Assembly (NCBI GenBank): GCA_004194705.1
Contig: SADC01001291.1
Span: forward strand, 620,001 to 684,000
Length of the DNA: 64,000 nt
Reading direction: 5' to 3'
Origin: Ditylenchus dipsaci
Taxonomy: Eukaryota > Nematoda > Chromadorea > Rhabditida > Anguinidae
The translations under genes were made by a program, and so were the position numbers. Positions within the stretch are counted from its first letter, which is position 1. Every line of letters starts with the position of its first letter. Below are positions 59,901 to 64,000 of the stretch, piece after piece. Under the pieces are notes generated by a model that was not told the origin of the DNA, did not search any database, and saw only the letters and a program-made list of their open reading frames with translations.

Positions 59901-62900
59901 CGCTGGCCAACTCTTGCCTAAACCTGATCCTTAATTTTGACAAAACAACAGGGGGACCAAGGCAAAAATTTTTTGATGTTTGGAGGGGGAGGAGTCTCAA
60001 CAAGAACAGGGCCAGCCTTTCATGTAATTCCTGGCTAAACATATATTGCCAGGGATTTTTTTCTAATATAATAAAAATAAAAAGGGAAAATTGAAGATAA
60101 AAAATGAAATTTAGATAATTGAAAAGCTTAAATTAGTCGGTAAAAATAATAAAATTTAGTCTTTAGTAGTTGGTTTTTAATTTGATCCAAAAATCCGAAA
60201 AGGCACAGGATAAAAAAAATGATCTTGCAAAGGAATATGACAAAATGATCCCAGCATATATCAAAATGTCCCGCAGAAAACTAGCCTAAGGTATGGAATT
60301 TGCATCAGCTCCATCTACCGCACGAGTTTGGTTGCACAAAAAAGCATCTCAAAATTAGTTATGGCTCGTTCAACAACCCGAAGTTGGACTCAGAGTCAGA
60401 GTAAAGTGTGTTCACGATGCAAAATACTCCAACTCGGGGTTTCTGAACAAACCATTATAATATAGGGCTGTGTTTTGGTGTCTTTGCAAAGGCAACTTTT
60501 GTTCCGCATTAATATTTTTTTAAAGTTTAATTGCAGTAAAAGTAGGGGAGTGGGATGAGTTATGCTGGTCGCAACACTTATTACTTCTCCTCCTTGCCAG
60601 AACATGAGCTATTCCGGCCATTCTGCCAGTAGCAGCAGCATTCTGTCAAATGCCTCATTGATCATCAAAGCAAGAGCAGCAGCGGGGGCACCAACCACAT
60701 TACACATGAATAAATCTTCCAGATTTTTAATTAAACCCAAAAAAAGAACCTTTGAATTTTTTATAAAAATATTTTTAACGGATAAATAGGACTAATATTT
60801 AAGTCTGCTGCCAAAATCTTTGGTTCTGCTGCCATCATTTTCAATTTGTTGCCAAATATAATTTGCTGCCAAAAATTTTAGTGCAGTTATTTTACATTTT
60901 AGTCGCAAAGTTGATTTGGCAACAGAATTTTAAATTCTTCGCAATGAAATCCAATTTTTGGTAGCCTAACTGAAACTTTTGGCAGAACATCTGATTTAGC
61001 AGCAAAATCAAAGATTTTGACAGAAAAAATTAGCCACTTGAGGGGACCGGCCTTGGGTGGAGGTTAAACGAGGTCTGGCTGTAGTAATAAACACTCTAAA
61101 ATGCAATAATTATCAAGTATATTACTGAAAAACTACGTCAAATCCAGGATTTCCAGACGTCCTTATTTATAAGATTTATCCTTATTTGGGATTCCAAATC
61201 TCATTATTTTTTTGAAATTTTTAGTCAAAATGTTAGTTTTTAGCATCAAAAGAGCAATAAGCACTAGATAAAATTGCATATTTTTTGCCAAAATACGGTA
61301 AAATGTCCTTATTTTGAGCAAATGTCTTTATTTTTTAAAAAACAAATCCTGTCAAGTCCCAAAAAATCTAATTTTCGGTTTGCGTTCATTGTTTGTACAA
61401 CAACCTAATACCTGTTATACCAATGGCTGACTTTTTATGGCGGGGAGGGTCAGTATGAACATCCATCTTTCTTAAGTATGAAATATACCCACTTGTTGGG
61501 CTTCCTCCTCTTCTTCCACATAGTAATGTGGTTGATCTGGGCTGTCCTCATCAACAGCTGGGCCAGCCTCGAAGGAAATGTTTGCTAGACCCACAGGCTG
61601 AACAAAATAATAAAATTTCGATTTTTGTACAGTTTTGATAATTAGTTTTTACCACAGAAGCTTGGTCAGCTTGCTTGGTGTGGAGGTAGTATTCCTGATC
61701 AGTAGCAGTGACAATGTCTCCATTGGCCGTTGCTATTGTAGTCTGGTGTTGAGTGCGCCTTTTGAGATGGTGGGTGTTGGGGTGCAAGTGTGAGTCCCAC
61801 TGGTGTACACTGCTGTTTGGCTGGTGCTGATGGTGCTGGATAGGAAAGGACACATCGCTGGTGTAGTCACTGTCTTCCGATACCCCTGCTGCAAAATAGG
61901 TTGATTAAAAAAATTTAAATCGTGTTTTCGACCCACTTTTTGAAAACTGCTCTCAGGCAAGTTACCCTTTATTTTGTAGTTCATCTCAGTAGCTACAATT
62001 TAGGTGGTAACTTTCTTGGGGGAGGTCTGCAAAAAGTGGCTCAGAAATATAATGCCAAGAACACGATTTTGAATCAGAGCAGAAGGGATAATTAGACGGT
62101 TTACAGCATTTTAGTATAAACAACGGTACTTCAAAAAAGCAAAGGTAAATGTAAAGTAATATCTTGAACAAACCGGTAATATTTGTAATTATTTTAACAT
62201 TTTTTTATTATTCGCTTAAATATGTATTAGATGTGAGAAAGGGACAACATTTCCTGAATAAGTGCCTTAATTGCAGCCTACTAACCAGCTTTGGCGGAAA
62301 TTATTTTTAAGAAGCAGAAGTTTTTTGTGTCTTGCTCTAAAAGTCTCTTATTTAAAAACTACTCTAAATTTTTTTGAAATGGATGCTAAAAAATTAAGAA
62401 TTCGAAACGTGTATCATTTAAAAAGAGGAAATGTCAATTTTTAAAATAATGATTTAAATGTCAATTTTAATTTTGAGGCTGTAATAAACAACCAGTTTTT
62501 TTTTATTCTTAGTTGCAAAAATTTTAGATTTTTGACCATTCTCACTCAATATCGTTGATTAAAATCTAAAATTTTCGCAGATAAAAACTAGAGCCTGGCT
62601 ACACATTGCAGGCTCAAATGAGACAGCAGCCCAAGTGATCGCTCCCCCTCCTCCAAAGAGTATTTTTCTCTGAGCAACCTCTTTTCATTTCTCACCTAAT
62701 TCACACCTTTTGCACCGACAATAACCAAAGGTATTTGGCCGCTTCGCGGCCAAATACCAGCATACTCTACATTGCAATGGATTGAAGTGAAAAAAATCGA
62801 GGAACTGGAAAAGGTAGGCGTAGAGAAAATACTCTTTGGAGGGTGGGGCACTTGGGCTTTACCTCAAAATGAAAAGATATATATCATAAACATCAAAAAC

Positions 62901-63305
62901 CGACATTCCCTAATTTAAAAAGTTGTGGCGAACTTTGGAAATTATCCCTAATGAACTAAAGCAAACACTGATTTTATACTAAAATCAAAAAAATCAAAGA
63001 TTTATACAAAAGAGTTAGTTTTTCGATCAGGTAATCAGGATAAGGCCACAAACCTTTAATTAATTTTAAAATTTGCAAAGTTTTTAGAGACAGGATCAAA
63101 TTTAGCCCGATTATGCCACAACTTACAGTGGTTGAAAGGTGCTCTATGCAGTGGCAGTTGTTGCTGTTCTTCCTAAAATAAGTTGGTTTAATCAGTTGAA
63201 AAGCATACACTTCCACTACACCCACCGTCTCAATTAGGGCTAATTGGTTGAGCACTTCTAAGCGTGCCTGCAATTCGTCCGCACTTGCCCATTCCTGTTG
63301 GGCAT
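17045..63305 (-). CDS. unc-13: UNC-13/Munc13 synaptic vesicle priming protein (multi-exon, N-terminus beyond window)
   Basis: This is one gene read right to left. Translated exons match Munc13/UNC-13 end to end: a long acidic, Pro/Gln/Tyr-rich N-terminal region, a C1 zinc finger, C2B, the MUN domain and a C-terminal C2C. In the known family the protein works at presynaptic active zones, where MUN opens syntaxin-1 in complex with Munc18 and C1/C2B respond to diacylglycerol, PIP2 and calcium. I placed at least 31 exons with GT-AG borders; most junction phases agree. Coding sequence is only about 10 percent of the 46 kb; the rest is intron filled with mobile elements. No C2A domain or start codon is visible, so the 5' end lies to the right of the window or the form lacks C2A. 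About eight single-base deficits interrupt the frame (see findings). The orthology call is secure; exact 5' exon borders are less so. Confidence 0.95.
18000..19402 (-). CDS. unc-13: unc-13 exons encoding the C-terminal half of the MUN domain
   Basis: Eight exons: 19216-19402, 18992-19158, 18714-18939, 18554-18655, 18428-18496, 18273-18374 and 18000-18224 are clear, with short introns of 48-61 nt for most. Recognisable segments in order are [110 protein letters not shown] and [20 protein letters not shown]. These match the Munc13 MUN domain, a long helical rod that binds syntaxin/Munc18 and drives SNARE assembly. Exons 18273-18374, 18428-18496 and 18554-18655 are exact multiples of three and could be skipped without frame loss. 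(Seven exons are listed by coordinate; the count of eight includes the 23663-23789 exon upstream.). Confidence 0.94.
19827..22849 (+). mobile_element. hAT DNA transposon with transposase gene
   Basis: The ends are CAGTGTTTTCAAAAA and its reverse complement, flanked by a perfect 8-bp target duplication GGTGGCAC (19819-19826 and 22850-22857), the signature of hAT elements. Just inside both ends lie long arrays of the hexamer AAGGTC and its complement (19840-20030 and 22570-22840) that can fold back. The body carries a hAT transposase gene (20083-22485). Because the target duplication is intact and the gene largely open, the insertion is young. It sits in an unc-13 intron and inside an older tRNA-like foldback. 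Confidence 0.92.
20083..22485 (+). CDS. hAT-family transposase with BED zinc finger (intron-containing)
   Basis: Exon 1 (20083-20208, [15 protein letters not shown] ... MKCHECNQ) and exon 2 (from about 20271, [16 protein letters not shown]) form a BED-type finger. Later exons give [35 protein letters not shown] (catalytic Asp), [35 protein letters not shown], and the C-terminal dimerisation segment [20 protein letters not shown], then [20 protein letters not shown] and stop 22485. All are hallmarks of hAT transposases, which cut and paste with 8-bp duplications. Introns are short with GT-AG ends. The region 20400-20610 is not cleanly resolved and may be damaged, so activity is uncertain. Confidence 0.85.
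23663..23789 (-). CDS. unc-13: unc-13 MUN-domain exon
   Basis: Isolated coding exon between the hAT-bearing intron (19403-23662) and a 2-kb upstream intron. It translates to [18 protein letters not shown] followed by [17 protein letters not shown] and IPEFPE, matching the Munc13 segment that precedes the W-F-x-P-F-V motif of the next exon. The acceptor TTGTAG and donor GA|GTAAGTG are good, and phases join correctly to both neighbours (phase 1 in, phase 2 out). Confidence 0.93.
23989..24229. mobile_element. TTAA-flanked MITE (AAAGGGGCATG ends)
   Basis: TTTAAAGGGGCATGTCCACGC at the left and GCGTGGGCATGTCCTTTAAA at the right, inverted, with an inner repeat CCCGGGAATTCAAATTTTTT. It shares its end with the 2.86-kb element at 38172. 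Confidence 0.7.
24614..25287. mobile_element. Hairpin-core MITE cop A (TACCGGAATATACCCCC ends)
   Basis: Ends TACCGGAATATACCCCC and GGTATACTCCGGTA. The centre is an inverted pair around GTCTAAGGTATGTGGGTGTG and CGCACTCACTTACCTTAGAC, preceded by ATACTGGGGCCTACCGCAT. The closest relative is 54771-55457. Confidence 0.7.
25526..25757. mobile_element. MITE, TACCGTATAACCTCTA family
   Basis: The ends TATCGTATAACCTCTA and TAGAGGTTATACGGTA are inverted. The interior shares the CACGATTTTGAA and AGCAAGTCAT-like segments with the copies at 6441, 29036 and 52705. Confidence 0.7.
25817..26204 (-). CDS. unc-13: unc-13 MUN-domain exon (N-terminal half)
   Basis: A 388-nt exon encoding [16 protein letters not shown], then [34 protein letters not shown] and [11 protein letters not shown]. 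This is the conserved first half of the MUN domain. It ends in phase 1 (G|GTAGGT) and joins cleanly to the 23663-23789 exon. The acceptor is TTTTTAG. The loop between the MKVLEL and SYTP-like segments is shorter than in vertebrate Munc13-1. Confidence 0.94.
26355..26630. mobile_element. Pogo-like MITE remnant
   Basis: CTAAACCTCGATTAAAAACC on the left and TTAAATCGAGGTTTTACTGTA on the right, with the AAGTGTTGGACC and GAACTTGAAGTGAGGGCC segments of the 14906 family. Confidence 0.55.
27374..27490. mobile_element. hAT MITE with TGACAGTGACA motifs
   Basis: 117 bp, ends CAGTGTTTCCAATT / AATTGGAAACACTG, flanked by GTCATGTT and GTAATGTT (7 of 8 identical). The interior consists of repeated GACAGTGACA/TGTCACTGTC in inverted order. 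Confidence 0.8.
27992..28065 (+). repeat. tRNA-like unit (A and B boxes)
   Basis: TGGCCTAGTGGATAAGTG matches a pol III A box and AGAGTTCGAATCCGC a B box, spaced as in a tRNA. The T stem and acceptor stem do not pair, so it is a tRNA relic or SINE head rather than a working tRNA. Confidence 0.45.
29036..29248. mobile_element. MITE, TACCGTAAATCCTC family
   Basis: Ends TACCGTAAATCCTCTCATT and GGGCTTACGATA; internal CAAACACGATTTTGAATCA as in the other copies. It lies in an unc-13 intron. Confidence 0.65.
30084..30247. mobile_element. MITE, TACCGTATTTTCTCTAATAA family
   Basis: The ends TGCCGTATTTTCTCTAATAA and TTATTAGAGAAAATACGTTA are inverted, with CCCCCCCC and GGGG subterminal runs. 164 bp. 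Confidence 0.65.
30967..31380 (-). CDS. unc-13: unc-13 exons linking C2B to the MUN domain
   Basis: Two exons, 31240-31380 and 30967-31193, separated by a 46-nt intron. They encode [38 protein letters not shown], then [37 protein letters not shown] and [20 protein letters not shown]. All are near-invariant Munc13 segments. At the start of the second exon the conserved AMTHF stretch needs one more C than the sequence shows (CC at 31185-31186), so the frame is broken by one base there. Confidence 0.93.
31912..32727 (-). CDS. unc-13: unc-13 exons encoding the C1-C2 linker and C2B domain
   Basis: Exons 32502-32727, 32308-32449, 32110-32255 and 31912-32062. After a linker with RAAEKSSKH and [15 protein letters not shown] comes the C2 domain: [96 protein letters not shown]. 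The calcium-coordinating aspartates of a C2 domain are visible (D of AKDKTGKSD and DPYV, and the D's of WDEDND), so this C2B should bind calcium and phosphoinositide. Two single-base deficits in the first exon (GGGG at 32693-32696 and AAGAA near 32641-32645) and one at the 31912 donor disturb the frame; the correct protein is only recovered by reading all frames. Confidence 0.93.
32835..33210. mobile_element. Pogo-like MITE remnant next to the C1 exon
   Basis: GTACAACCTCAATTAACTACC at the left and GCTAAATTGAGAGTAGACTGTA at the right, with AAAGTGTCGGACCCCAGGCG inside. It occupies most of the intron between unc-13 exons 33258 and 32727. Confidence 0.5.
33258..33592 (-). CDS. unc-13: unc-13 exons encoding the C1 diacylglycerol-binding zinc finger
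   Basis: Exon 33527-33592 ([18 protein letters not shown] then DEEL) and exon 33258-33476. The second starts [17 protein letters not shown] and contains a complete C1 finger: H, 12 residues, C-x2-C, 13 residues, C-x2-C, x4, H, x2, C, x7, C (HNFQTTNF ... [20 protein letters not shown] ... VKVHEKC ... SADC). All eight zinc ligands are present, with the Trp and Gln-Gly typical of diacylglycerol/phorbol-ester binding C1 domains. The CCC run at 33414-33416 (+ strand GGG) lacks one base relative to the conserved TTPHNF, so the exon reads in two frames. Confidence 0.94.
34313..35115. mobile_element. hAT-like element with CTCGTACTTCGTA motifs
   Basis: 803 bp, ends CAGTGTTGTGCA / TGCACAACACTG, with a perfect 8-bp target duplication ACAGGCAG (34305-34312, 35116-35123). 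Both subterminal regions are arrays of TCGTCCTCGTACTTCGTAC and its complement (34340-34480 and 34945-35105). The middle is AT-rich and has no recognisable transposase. Confidence 0.85.
36072..36606. mobile_element. Mariner MITE (TACAGGGTGTTTCAAAAA ends)
   Basis: TACAGGGTGTTTCAAAAAAC at 36072 and TTTTTGAAACACCCTGTA ending at 36606, TA-flanked. This terminus is common to mariner-type elements. The interior also holds a small inverted repeat (TTTGAACATAACTCATG at 36140-36185). No transposase frame. Confidence 0.7.
36933..37960 (-). CDS. unc-13: unc-13 exons upstream of C1 (linker; first exon border uncertain)
   Basis: Exon 36933-37049 (39 codons, [19 protein letters not shown] ... [11 protein letters not shown]) joins in phase to the C1 exons. 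Exon 37172-37347 gives [20 protein letters not shown] and [19 protein letters not shown] longer open stretch, about 37419-37960, encodes a basic, Arg-rich segment ([40 protein letters not shown]) preceded by an Ala/Ser-rich run; its donor CT|GTATTTG keeps phase with the next exon. The last two are placed in unc-13 by position, strand and phase rather than by recognised homology. The basic stretch could be a separate alternative 5' exon. Confidence 0.75.
38082..41209. mobile_element. hAT-like element with GGCTA/TAGCC motifs, split by a larger insertion
   Basis: Left part 38082-38171 and right part 41035-41209 carry related ends (CGAGTTGTC and GACAACTCTA) and clustered GCCGGCTA/TAGCCGGC palindromes (38099-38152 and 41121-41196). 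The whole interior is another element with 772-bp inverted repeats. The target duplication is not clean (TTAAC near both ends), so the borders are approximate. Confidence 0.6.
38172..41034. mobile_element. 2.86-kb transposon with 772-bp terminal inverted repeats, TTAA-type ends
   Basis: Arms 38172-38943 and 40263-41034 are inverted copies almost without differences (encoded 60-residue frames differ at one residue). Both ends read TTTAAAGGGGCATGC, suggesting insertion at TTAA as in piggyBac or Kolobok elements. The centre (38944-40262) has only short frames and no recognised transposase. Splice-like sites (CTTTCAG, TTTTTAG) occur within the arms. It inserted into the GGCTA-motif element. Similar sequence (AGAGGCTGCCTAGCG) opens the window at about 22-36. 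Confidence 0.75.
42680..43653. mobile_element. Hairpin-core MITE copy B (TACTGTAATATACCCCC ends)
   Basis: Ends TACTGTAATATACCCCC (repeated twice more inward) and GTATATGACAGTA. The core is as in copy A, with a G/C hairpin CCCCTGCGCCCC/GGGGGCGCAGGGG. It is inserted in an inverted-repeat element within the hAT-like element 42229-44360. Confidence 0.7.
44017..44153. mobile_element. MITE fragment, TACCGTATTTTCTC family
   Basis: Starts TACCGTATTTTCTCAAATTA; a short inverted end AATACGGTA is at 44145. It lies inside the hAT-like element 42229-44360. Confidence 0.45.
44728..45112. mobile_element. Pogo-like MITE, diverged
   Basis: Inverted arms with TTCGTTCCCGCCTAGAACG and GTCGTTATGATGAGGTTTGAC; the centre holds GAGAGTCGTTATACGGG. 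This is an older copy of the CAGTCAAACCTCGAT family. Confidence 0.5.
46742..47875. mobile_element. Mariner-like foldback with arms of about 0.5 kb
   Basis: Ends TACAGTGCGTTTCACAATGA and its complement, TA-flanked. The arms (about 46742-47300 and 47330-47875) are close inverted copies, so both strands carry the same short frame ([20 protein letters not shown]). The loop is only a few tens of bases. I see no transposase. Confidence 0.75.
48479..49757 (+). mobile_element. Merlin (IS1016-like) DNA transposon
   Basis: Terminal inverted repeats of about 92 bp start GGCTCTACTGCACAATGGG at 48479 and end at 49757, differing by one base in a C-run. The body encodes a DDE transposase of the Merlin type (IS1016/ISXO2-like). 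I do not find a convincing 8-9 bp target duplication, so the exact outer borders may be a few bases off or the site has decayed. It lies in a 16-kb unc-13 intron. Confidence 0.85.
48581..49655 (+). pseudogene. Merlin-type DDE transposase gene, frame broken
   Basis: N-terminal part 48581-48780 with a zinc-ribbon-like CxxC ([10 protein letters not shown]). After an intron (donor GTGAGTTC) comes [14 protein letters not shown] and [18 protein letters not shown]. After another come the catalytic segments: [18 protein letters not shown] (first Asp), [26 protein letters not shown] (second Asp) and [18 protein letters not shown] (Glu), ending in a stop at about 49656. The frame is offset by one base near 49230 and again near 49472, so as it stands the gene is broken. 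Given the apparent homopolymer errors elsewhere, this may be an assembly effect. Confidence 0.8.
49775..49981. mobile_element. Pogo-like MITE abutting the Merlin element
   Basis: TACAGTCGACTCTTGATATA at the left and GTGTCGACTGT at the right, with AGTGTCGCACCCTAGGCAG inside. It starts 18 bp after the Merlin end. Confidence 0.6.
50278..50781. mobile_element. Pogo-like MITE containing a hAT-like MITE
   Basis: The ends TACAGTCAAACCCCGATTGA and TTAAATCGAGATTTGACTGTA are inverted. The centre is the GGCGCCGG element 50378-50725. Confidence 0.65.
50378..50725. mobile_element. hAT-like MITE with GGCGCCGG motifs
   Basis: Ends CATACTTGTACG / CGTGCAAGTATG, flanked by ATCACTAC and ATCAATAT (6 of 8). Subterminal arrays of GGCGCCGGCGCC-type palindromes lie at 50389-50430 and 50628-50695. 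It is nested inside a pogo-like MITE (50278-50781). Confidence 0.65.
51232..51466. mobile_element. MITE, TACCGTATTTCCTCTAATT family
   Basis: The ends TACCGTATTTCCTCTAATT and AATTAGAGGATACGCGGTA are inverted, with the GGGGCGGCAATT subterminal stretch also found at 5440. Confidence 0.7.
51905..52141. mobile_element. TTAA-flanked MITE (AAGGGGCATGATCGTGCCCG ends)
   Basis: TTAAGGGGCATGATCGTGCCC at the left and GCACGGGCGTGCCCTTTAA at the right; inner arms GGCGCGAACCAGCA and TGCTGGTTCGCGCC. Another member of the AGGGGCATG family. Confidence 0.7.
52705..52930. mobile_element. MITE, TACCGTAACTGTTCTAATGA variant
   Basis: Ends TACCGTAACTGTTCTAA and TTAGAATATTTACGATA; interior AAAATCGTGTTCTTGGCATT and ATCATCTCACTGGCTACG as in sister copies. 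Confidence 0.65.
52985..53192. mobile_element. hAT MITE with GGCACCGG motifs
   Basis: 208 bp, ends CAGTGTTGTAA / TTACAACACTG. The interior consists of GGCACCGGTG-like palindromes. Flanking octamers (AAGCTGAC, GTTCTGGC) match only in part, so this copy is older. Confidence 0.65.
53498..53722 (-). CDS. Possible single-exon small membrane protein inside a unc-13 intron
   Basis: An open frame of 74 codons from ATG to TAA. The product has a polar N-terminus ([20 protein letters not shown]), one strong hydrophobic segment ([18 protein letters not shown]) and a polar C-terminus with two Cys/Tyr ([17 protein letters not shown]). The composition looks protein-like, unlike most chance frames here, but there is no recognisable family, no clear poly(A) signal and no homologue I can name. 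It could be a retrocopy, a nested gene or chance. Confidence 0.3.
   Translation of the reverse strand: MRAQESLEEKTATVYLRINPKETPAFRWLLYFLFVLYIYFIVALAQATTLSRAAAKVSQENYQCIVQYLGKKSN
53999..54651 (-). CDS. unc-13: unc-13 N-terminal-region exons
   Basis: Exons 54455-54651, 54181-54327 and 53999-54116. They read [20 protein letters not shown], then [20 protein letters not shown] and [20 protein letters not shown], then [15 protein letters not shown] and [20 protein letters not shown]. Phases join exactly (AG|G and AG|C). In the 128-nt intron between the first two, an earlier acceptor (TATTTCAG) would give a 27-codon alternative frame that ends in TAG, so the CTACTAG acceptor is preferred. The acidic and Trp/Tyr-rich character fits the poorly conserved region of long UNC-13 isoforms. 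Assignment rests on strand, phase chain and position. Confidence 0.8.
54771..55457. mobile_element. Hairpin-core MITE copy C
   Basis: Ends TACCGGAGTATACGCCCCC and GTATACTCCGGTA. The core has inverted arms TATCTAAGGTAAGTGAGTGC and GTGTGCGCATCTCAACC-complement. It lies between unc-13 exons 54651 and 56407. Confidence 0.7.
56407..57656 (-). CDS. unc-13: unc-13 N-terminal low-complexity exons
   Basis: Exons 57203-57656, 56925-56998 and 56407-56832. They encode a Pro/Tyr/Gln/acidic-rich segment: [50 protein letters not shown], then [35 protein letters not shown], and [15 protein letters not shown] ... [10 protein letters not shown]. The phase chain 57203 to 56998 (AG+T) and 56407 to 54651 (G+GT) is exact. 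In the first exon the frame changes twice, at GGGG 57517-57520 and CCCC 57335-57338, each repaired by one extra base. Two tandem acceptors (57000 and about 29 nt upstream) precede the exon at 56998. Confidence 0.8.
57770..58618. mobile_element. Hairpin-core MITE copy D with different ends
   Basis: Ends GAGTTCAGAATACCCCCCC and GGGGGGGATTCTGAACT, unlike copies A-C, but the core (TTTTGAATACTGGGGCCTAC ... GTCTAAGGTATGTGGGTGTG ... CCCTGCGCCCCCTTCGGGGG) is nearly identical to copy B. It lies in an unc-13 intron. Confidence 0.7.
59032..59188 (-). CDS. unc-13: unc-13 N-terminal-region exon
   Basis: Exon with acceptor ATTCAG and donor CCAAG|GTGGGC, encoding [40 protein letters not shown] and [12 protein letters not shown]. 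It begins in phase 0, matching the phase-0 end of the 61493-61597 exon. It ends in phase 1 whereas the next confident exon (57656) needs phase 2, so either a further exon lies between them (an open stretch with [20 protein letters not shown] at about 58780-58925 is a candidate) or a base is missing. Confidence 0.75.
59189..61492 (-). other. unc-13 intron, 2.3 kb
   Basis: Contains a C-run (59768), the short MITE at 60365 and AT-rich sequence. A 123-codon open frame (59284-59655, -) has no protein-like features beyond a hydrophobic patch. Confidence 0.5.
60365..60461. mobile_element. Short MITE related to 6054-6325
   Basis: 97 bp with inverted ends TGGCTCGTTCAACAACCCG / CGGGGTTTCTGAACAAACCA, TTA on both sides, and the Gln/GAGT-type motif CCAACTCGGGG. 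Confidence 0.5.
61493..61888 (-). CDS. unc-13: unc-13 N-terminal-region exons
   Basis: Exons 61653-61888 and 61493-61597 with a 55-nt intron. Translation: [20 protein letters not shown], a His/Gln-rich stretch, [20 protein letters not shown], then [20 protein letters not shown] and [15 protein letters not shown]. The first exon accepts phase 1 (T+CA) from 63127-63172 and both junctions after it are phase 0. Acidic and low in complexity, it fits the variable N-terminal part of UNC-13 long forms. There is no independent domain hit. Confidence 0.78.
61915..62110. mobile_element. MITE, degenerate copy of the TACCGTA family
   Basis: It shares the CGTGTTTTCGACCCACTTTT and CTCAGGCAAGTTACC core with copies at 29036 and 52705; the ends are eroded. 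It lies in the unc-13 intron upstream of exon 61653-61888. Confidence 0.5.
62629..62870. repeat. Foldback with CCAAAGAGTATTTTTCTCT arms
   Basis: Arms AGCCCAAGTGATCGCTCCCC ... AAGAGTATTTTTCTCT (62629-62675) and complement (62822-62868); a perfect inner hairpin GGTATTTGGCCGC / GCGGCCAAATACC is at 62730-62758. It lies in an unc-13 intron. Confidence 0.65.
63127..63305 (-). CDS. unc-13: unc-13 N-terminal-region exons, furthest upstream seen
   Basis: Exons 63226-63305 ([27 protein letters not shown]) and 63127-63172 ([15 protein letters not shown]), with a 53-nt intron. Acceptors TTTTCAG and TTTTAG and donors GTGGGTG and GTAAGT are all good, and phases connect to 61888. The incoming phase at 63305 needs one base from an exon that lies to the right; none is obvious up to 64000, so the gene continues out of the window. 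Confidence 0.75.
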
Positions 63306-64000
63306 CTGAAAACAGGATGCTCAATTGAAATCAGTACCTTTACAACATATAAGACCAAGAGTTTGGATCTGTCCTCGTTTTTGAATGGACGCCTTCAAAA
63401 TTTTCCATTTTTTACTTGCGAAACATAATTTATTGTTAGATAAGAGTGACAATTTGTCTCAAAAATATATAAAAATTTCGGAGCGCCAATTTAAAAAGTA
63501 AGGACAGATACAAGTTCCGTACTGGGAGGAAAAAATAAATTATTTGTTCAATGTGGGCTCAGTGATCTCTGCTACTATAACTGCAACAGCCTAGAGCTCT
63601 ATGGCAGAATAAAAAACACTCTTGCTTACCAATTTATAATTACAAACTATACAAGCAATAATTGACTTCTCATACTCACTGCCTATTTTAGCTCCAACAA
63701 AGGCGGTTACCAAGAAAAGGCTAGGTGCTCTCAAATTTAGCTGCAGATTACCGCTGATATTTTAATAAATATTTTATTAAATTAATATGTGACTTTATAA
63801 TCACACACTCAATATATAGCCCTTATAAATCTATTGGAATGTGTATGCAAAAGCAGTAACATCTGTTGCTACTACCCTAATGAGCACCTCTCTCCAGGCT
63901 GGAAATGTGAGAAAAGGCAAAACAGGATATGGTTGGAAAAAATCGAAACTTAAATTAATTTGCAAATTTATTAAAAAGACTATTGTTATAAGCTGGTGGA
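63306..64000. other. unc-13 upstream intron, right edge
   Basis: AT-rich; no further exon with good splice sites and protein-like translation is seen, and no promoter can be identified. Confidence 0.4.

Overview
The window is nuclear DNA of an invertebrate animal, most likely a nematode. It is AT-rich, its genes are split by GT-AG introns (many only 35-60 nt, others many kilobases), and it is crowded with DNA transposons and foldback repeats. Three things point to nematodes: a short SH2-kinase of the Fer type, a large UNC-13 gene, and the tiny introns. The genus cannot be fixed from the sequence; a very repeat-rich nematode would fit.

Layout. 1-10.8 kb: no intact gene. It holds nested MITEs of several superfamilies, a decayed array of duplicated exons (about 2.0-3.5 kb) and a tRNA-like repeat. 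10.84-11.43 kb (-): a small three-exon gene for a probable membrane protein. 11.76-12.23 kb: a foldback made of 24-bp tandem repeats. 12.57-14.85 kb (+): a nine-exon non-receptor tyrosine kinase whose frame closes perfectly (481 aa). 14.9-17.0 kb: MITEs between two convergent genes. 17.045 kb to beyond 63.3 kb (-): one gene, the unc-13/Munc13 orthologue, in at least 31 recognisable exons. From the 3' end these encode the C2C domain, the MUN domain, the C2B domain, the C1 zinc finger and a long low-complexity N-terminus that runs towards the right edge. Its protein primes synaptic vesicles for fusion, with C1 and C2B sensing diacylglycerol and calcium and MUN acting on syntaxin/Munc18.

The unc-13 introns are packed with mobile DNA: a hAT element with its transposase gene (19.83-22.85 kb) inside an older foldback whose arms look like tRNA; a Merlin-type element (48.48-49.76 kb); a 2.86-kb element with 772-bp terminal inverted repeats (38.17-41.03 kb); a mariner-like foldback with arms of about 0.5 kb (46.74-47.88 kb); four copies of a repeat with a common hairpin core; and many small MITEs.

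Two points stand out. First, at least ten elements share hAT-style ends, most with 8-bp target duplications, but each family carries its own short, usually palindromic motif repeated just inside its ends. Second, the unc-13 coding sequence appears to lack single bases at about eight places, nearly all in short homopolymer runs. That looks like assembly error rather than a pseudogene and cautions against trusting other frameshifts in the window.
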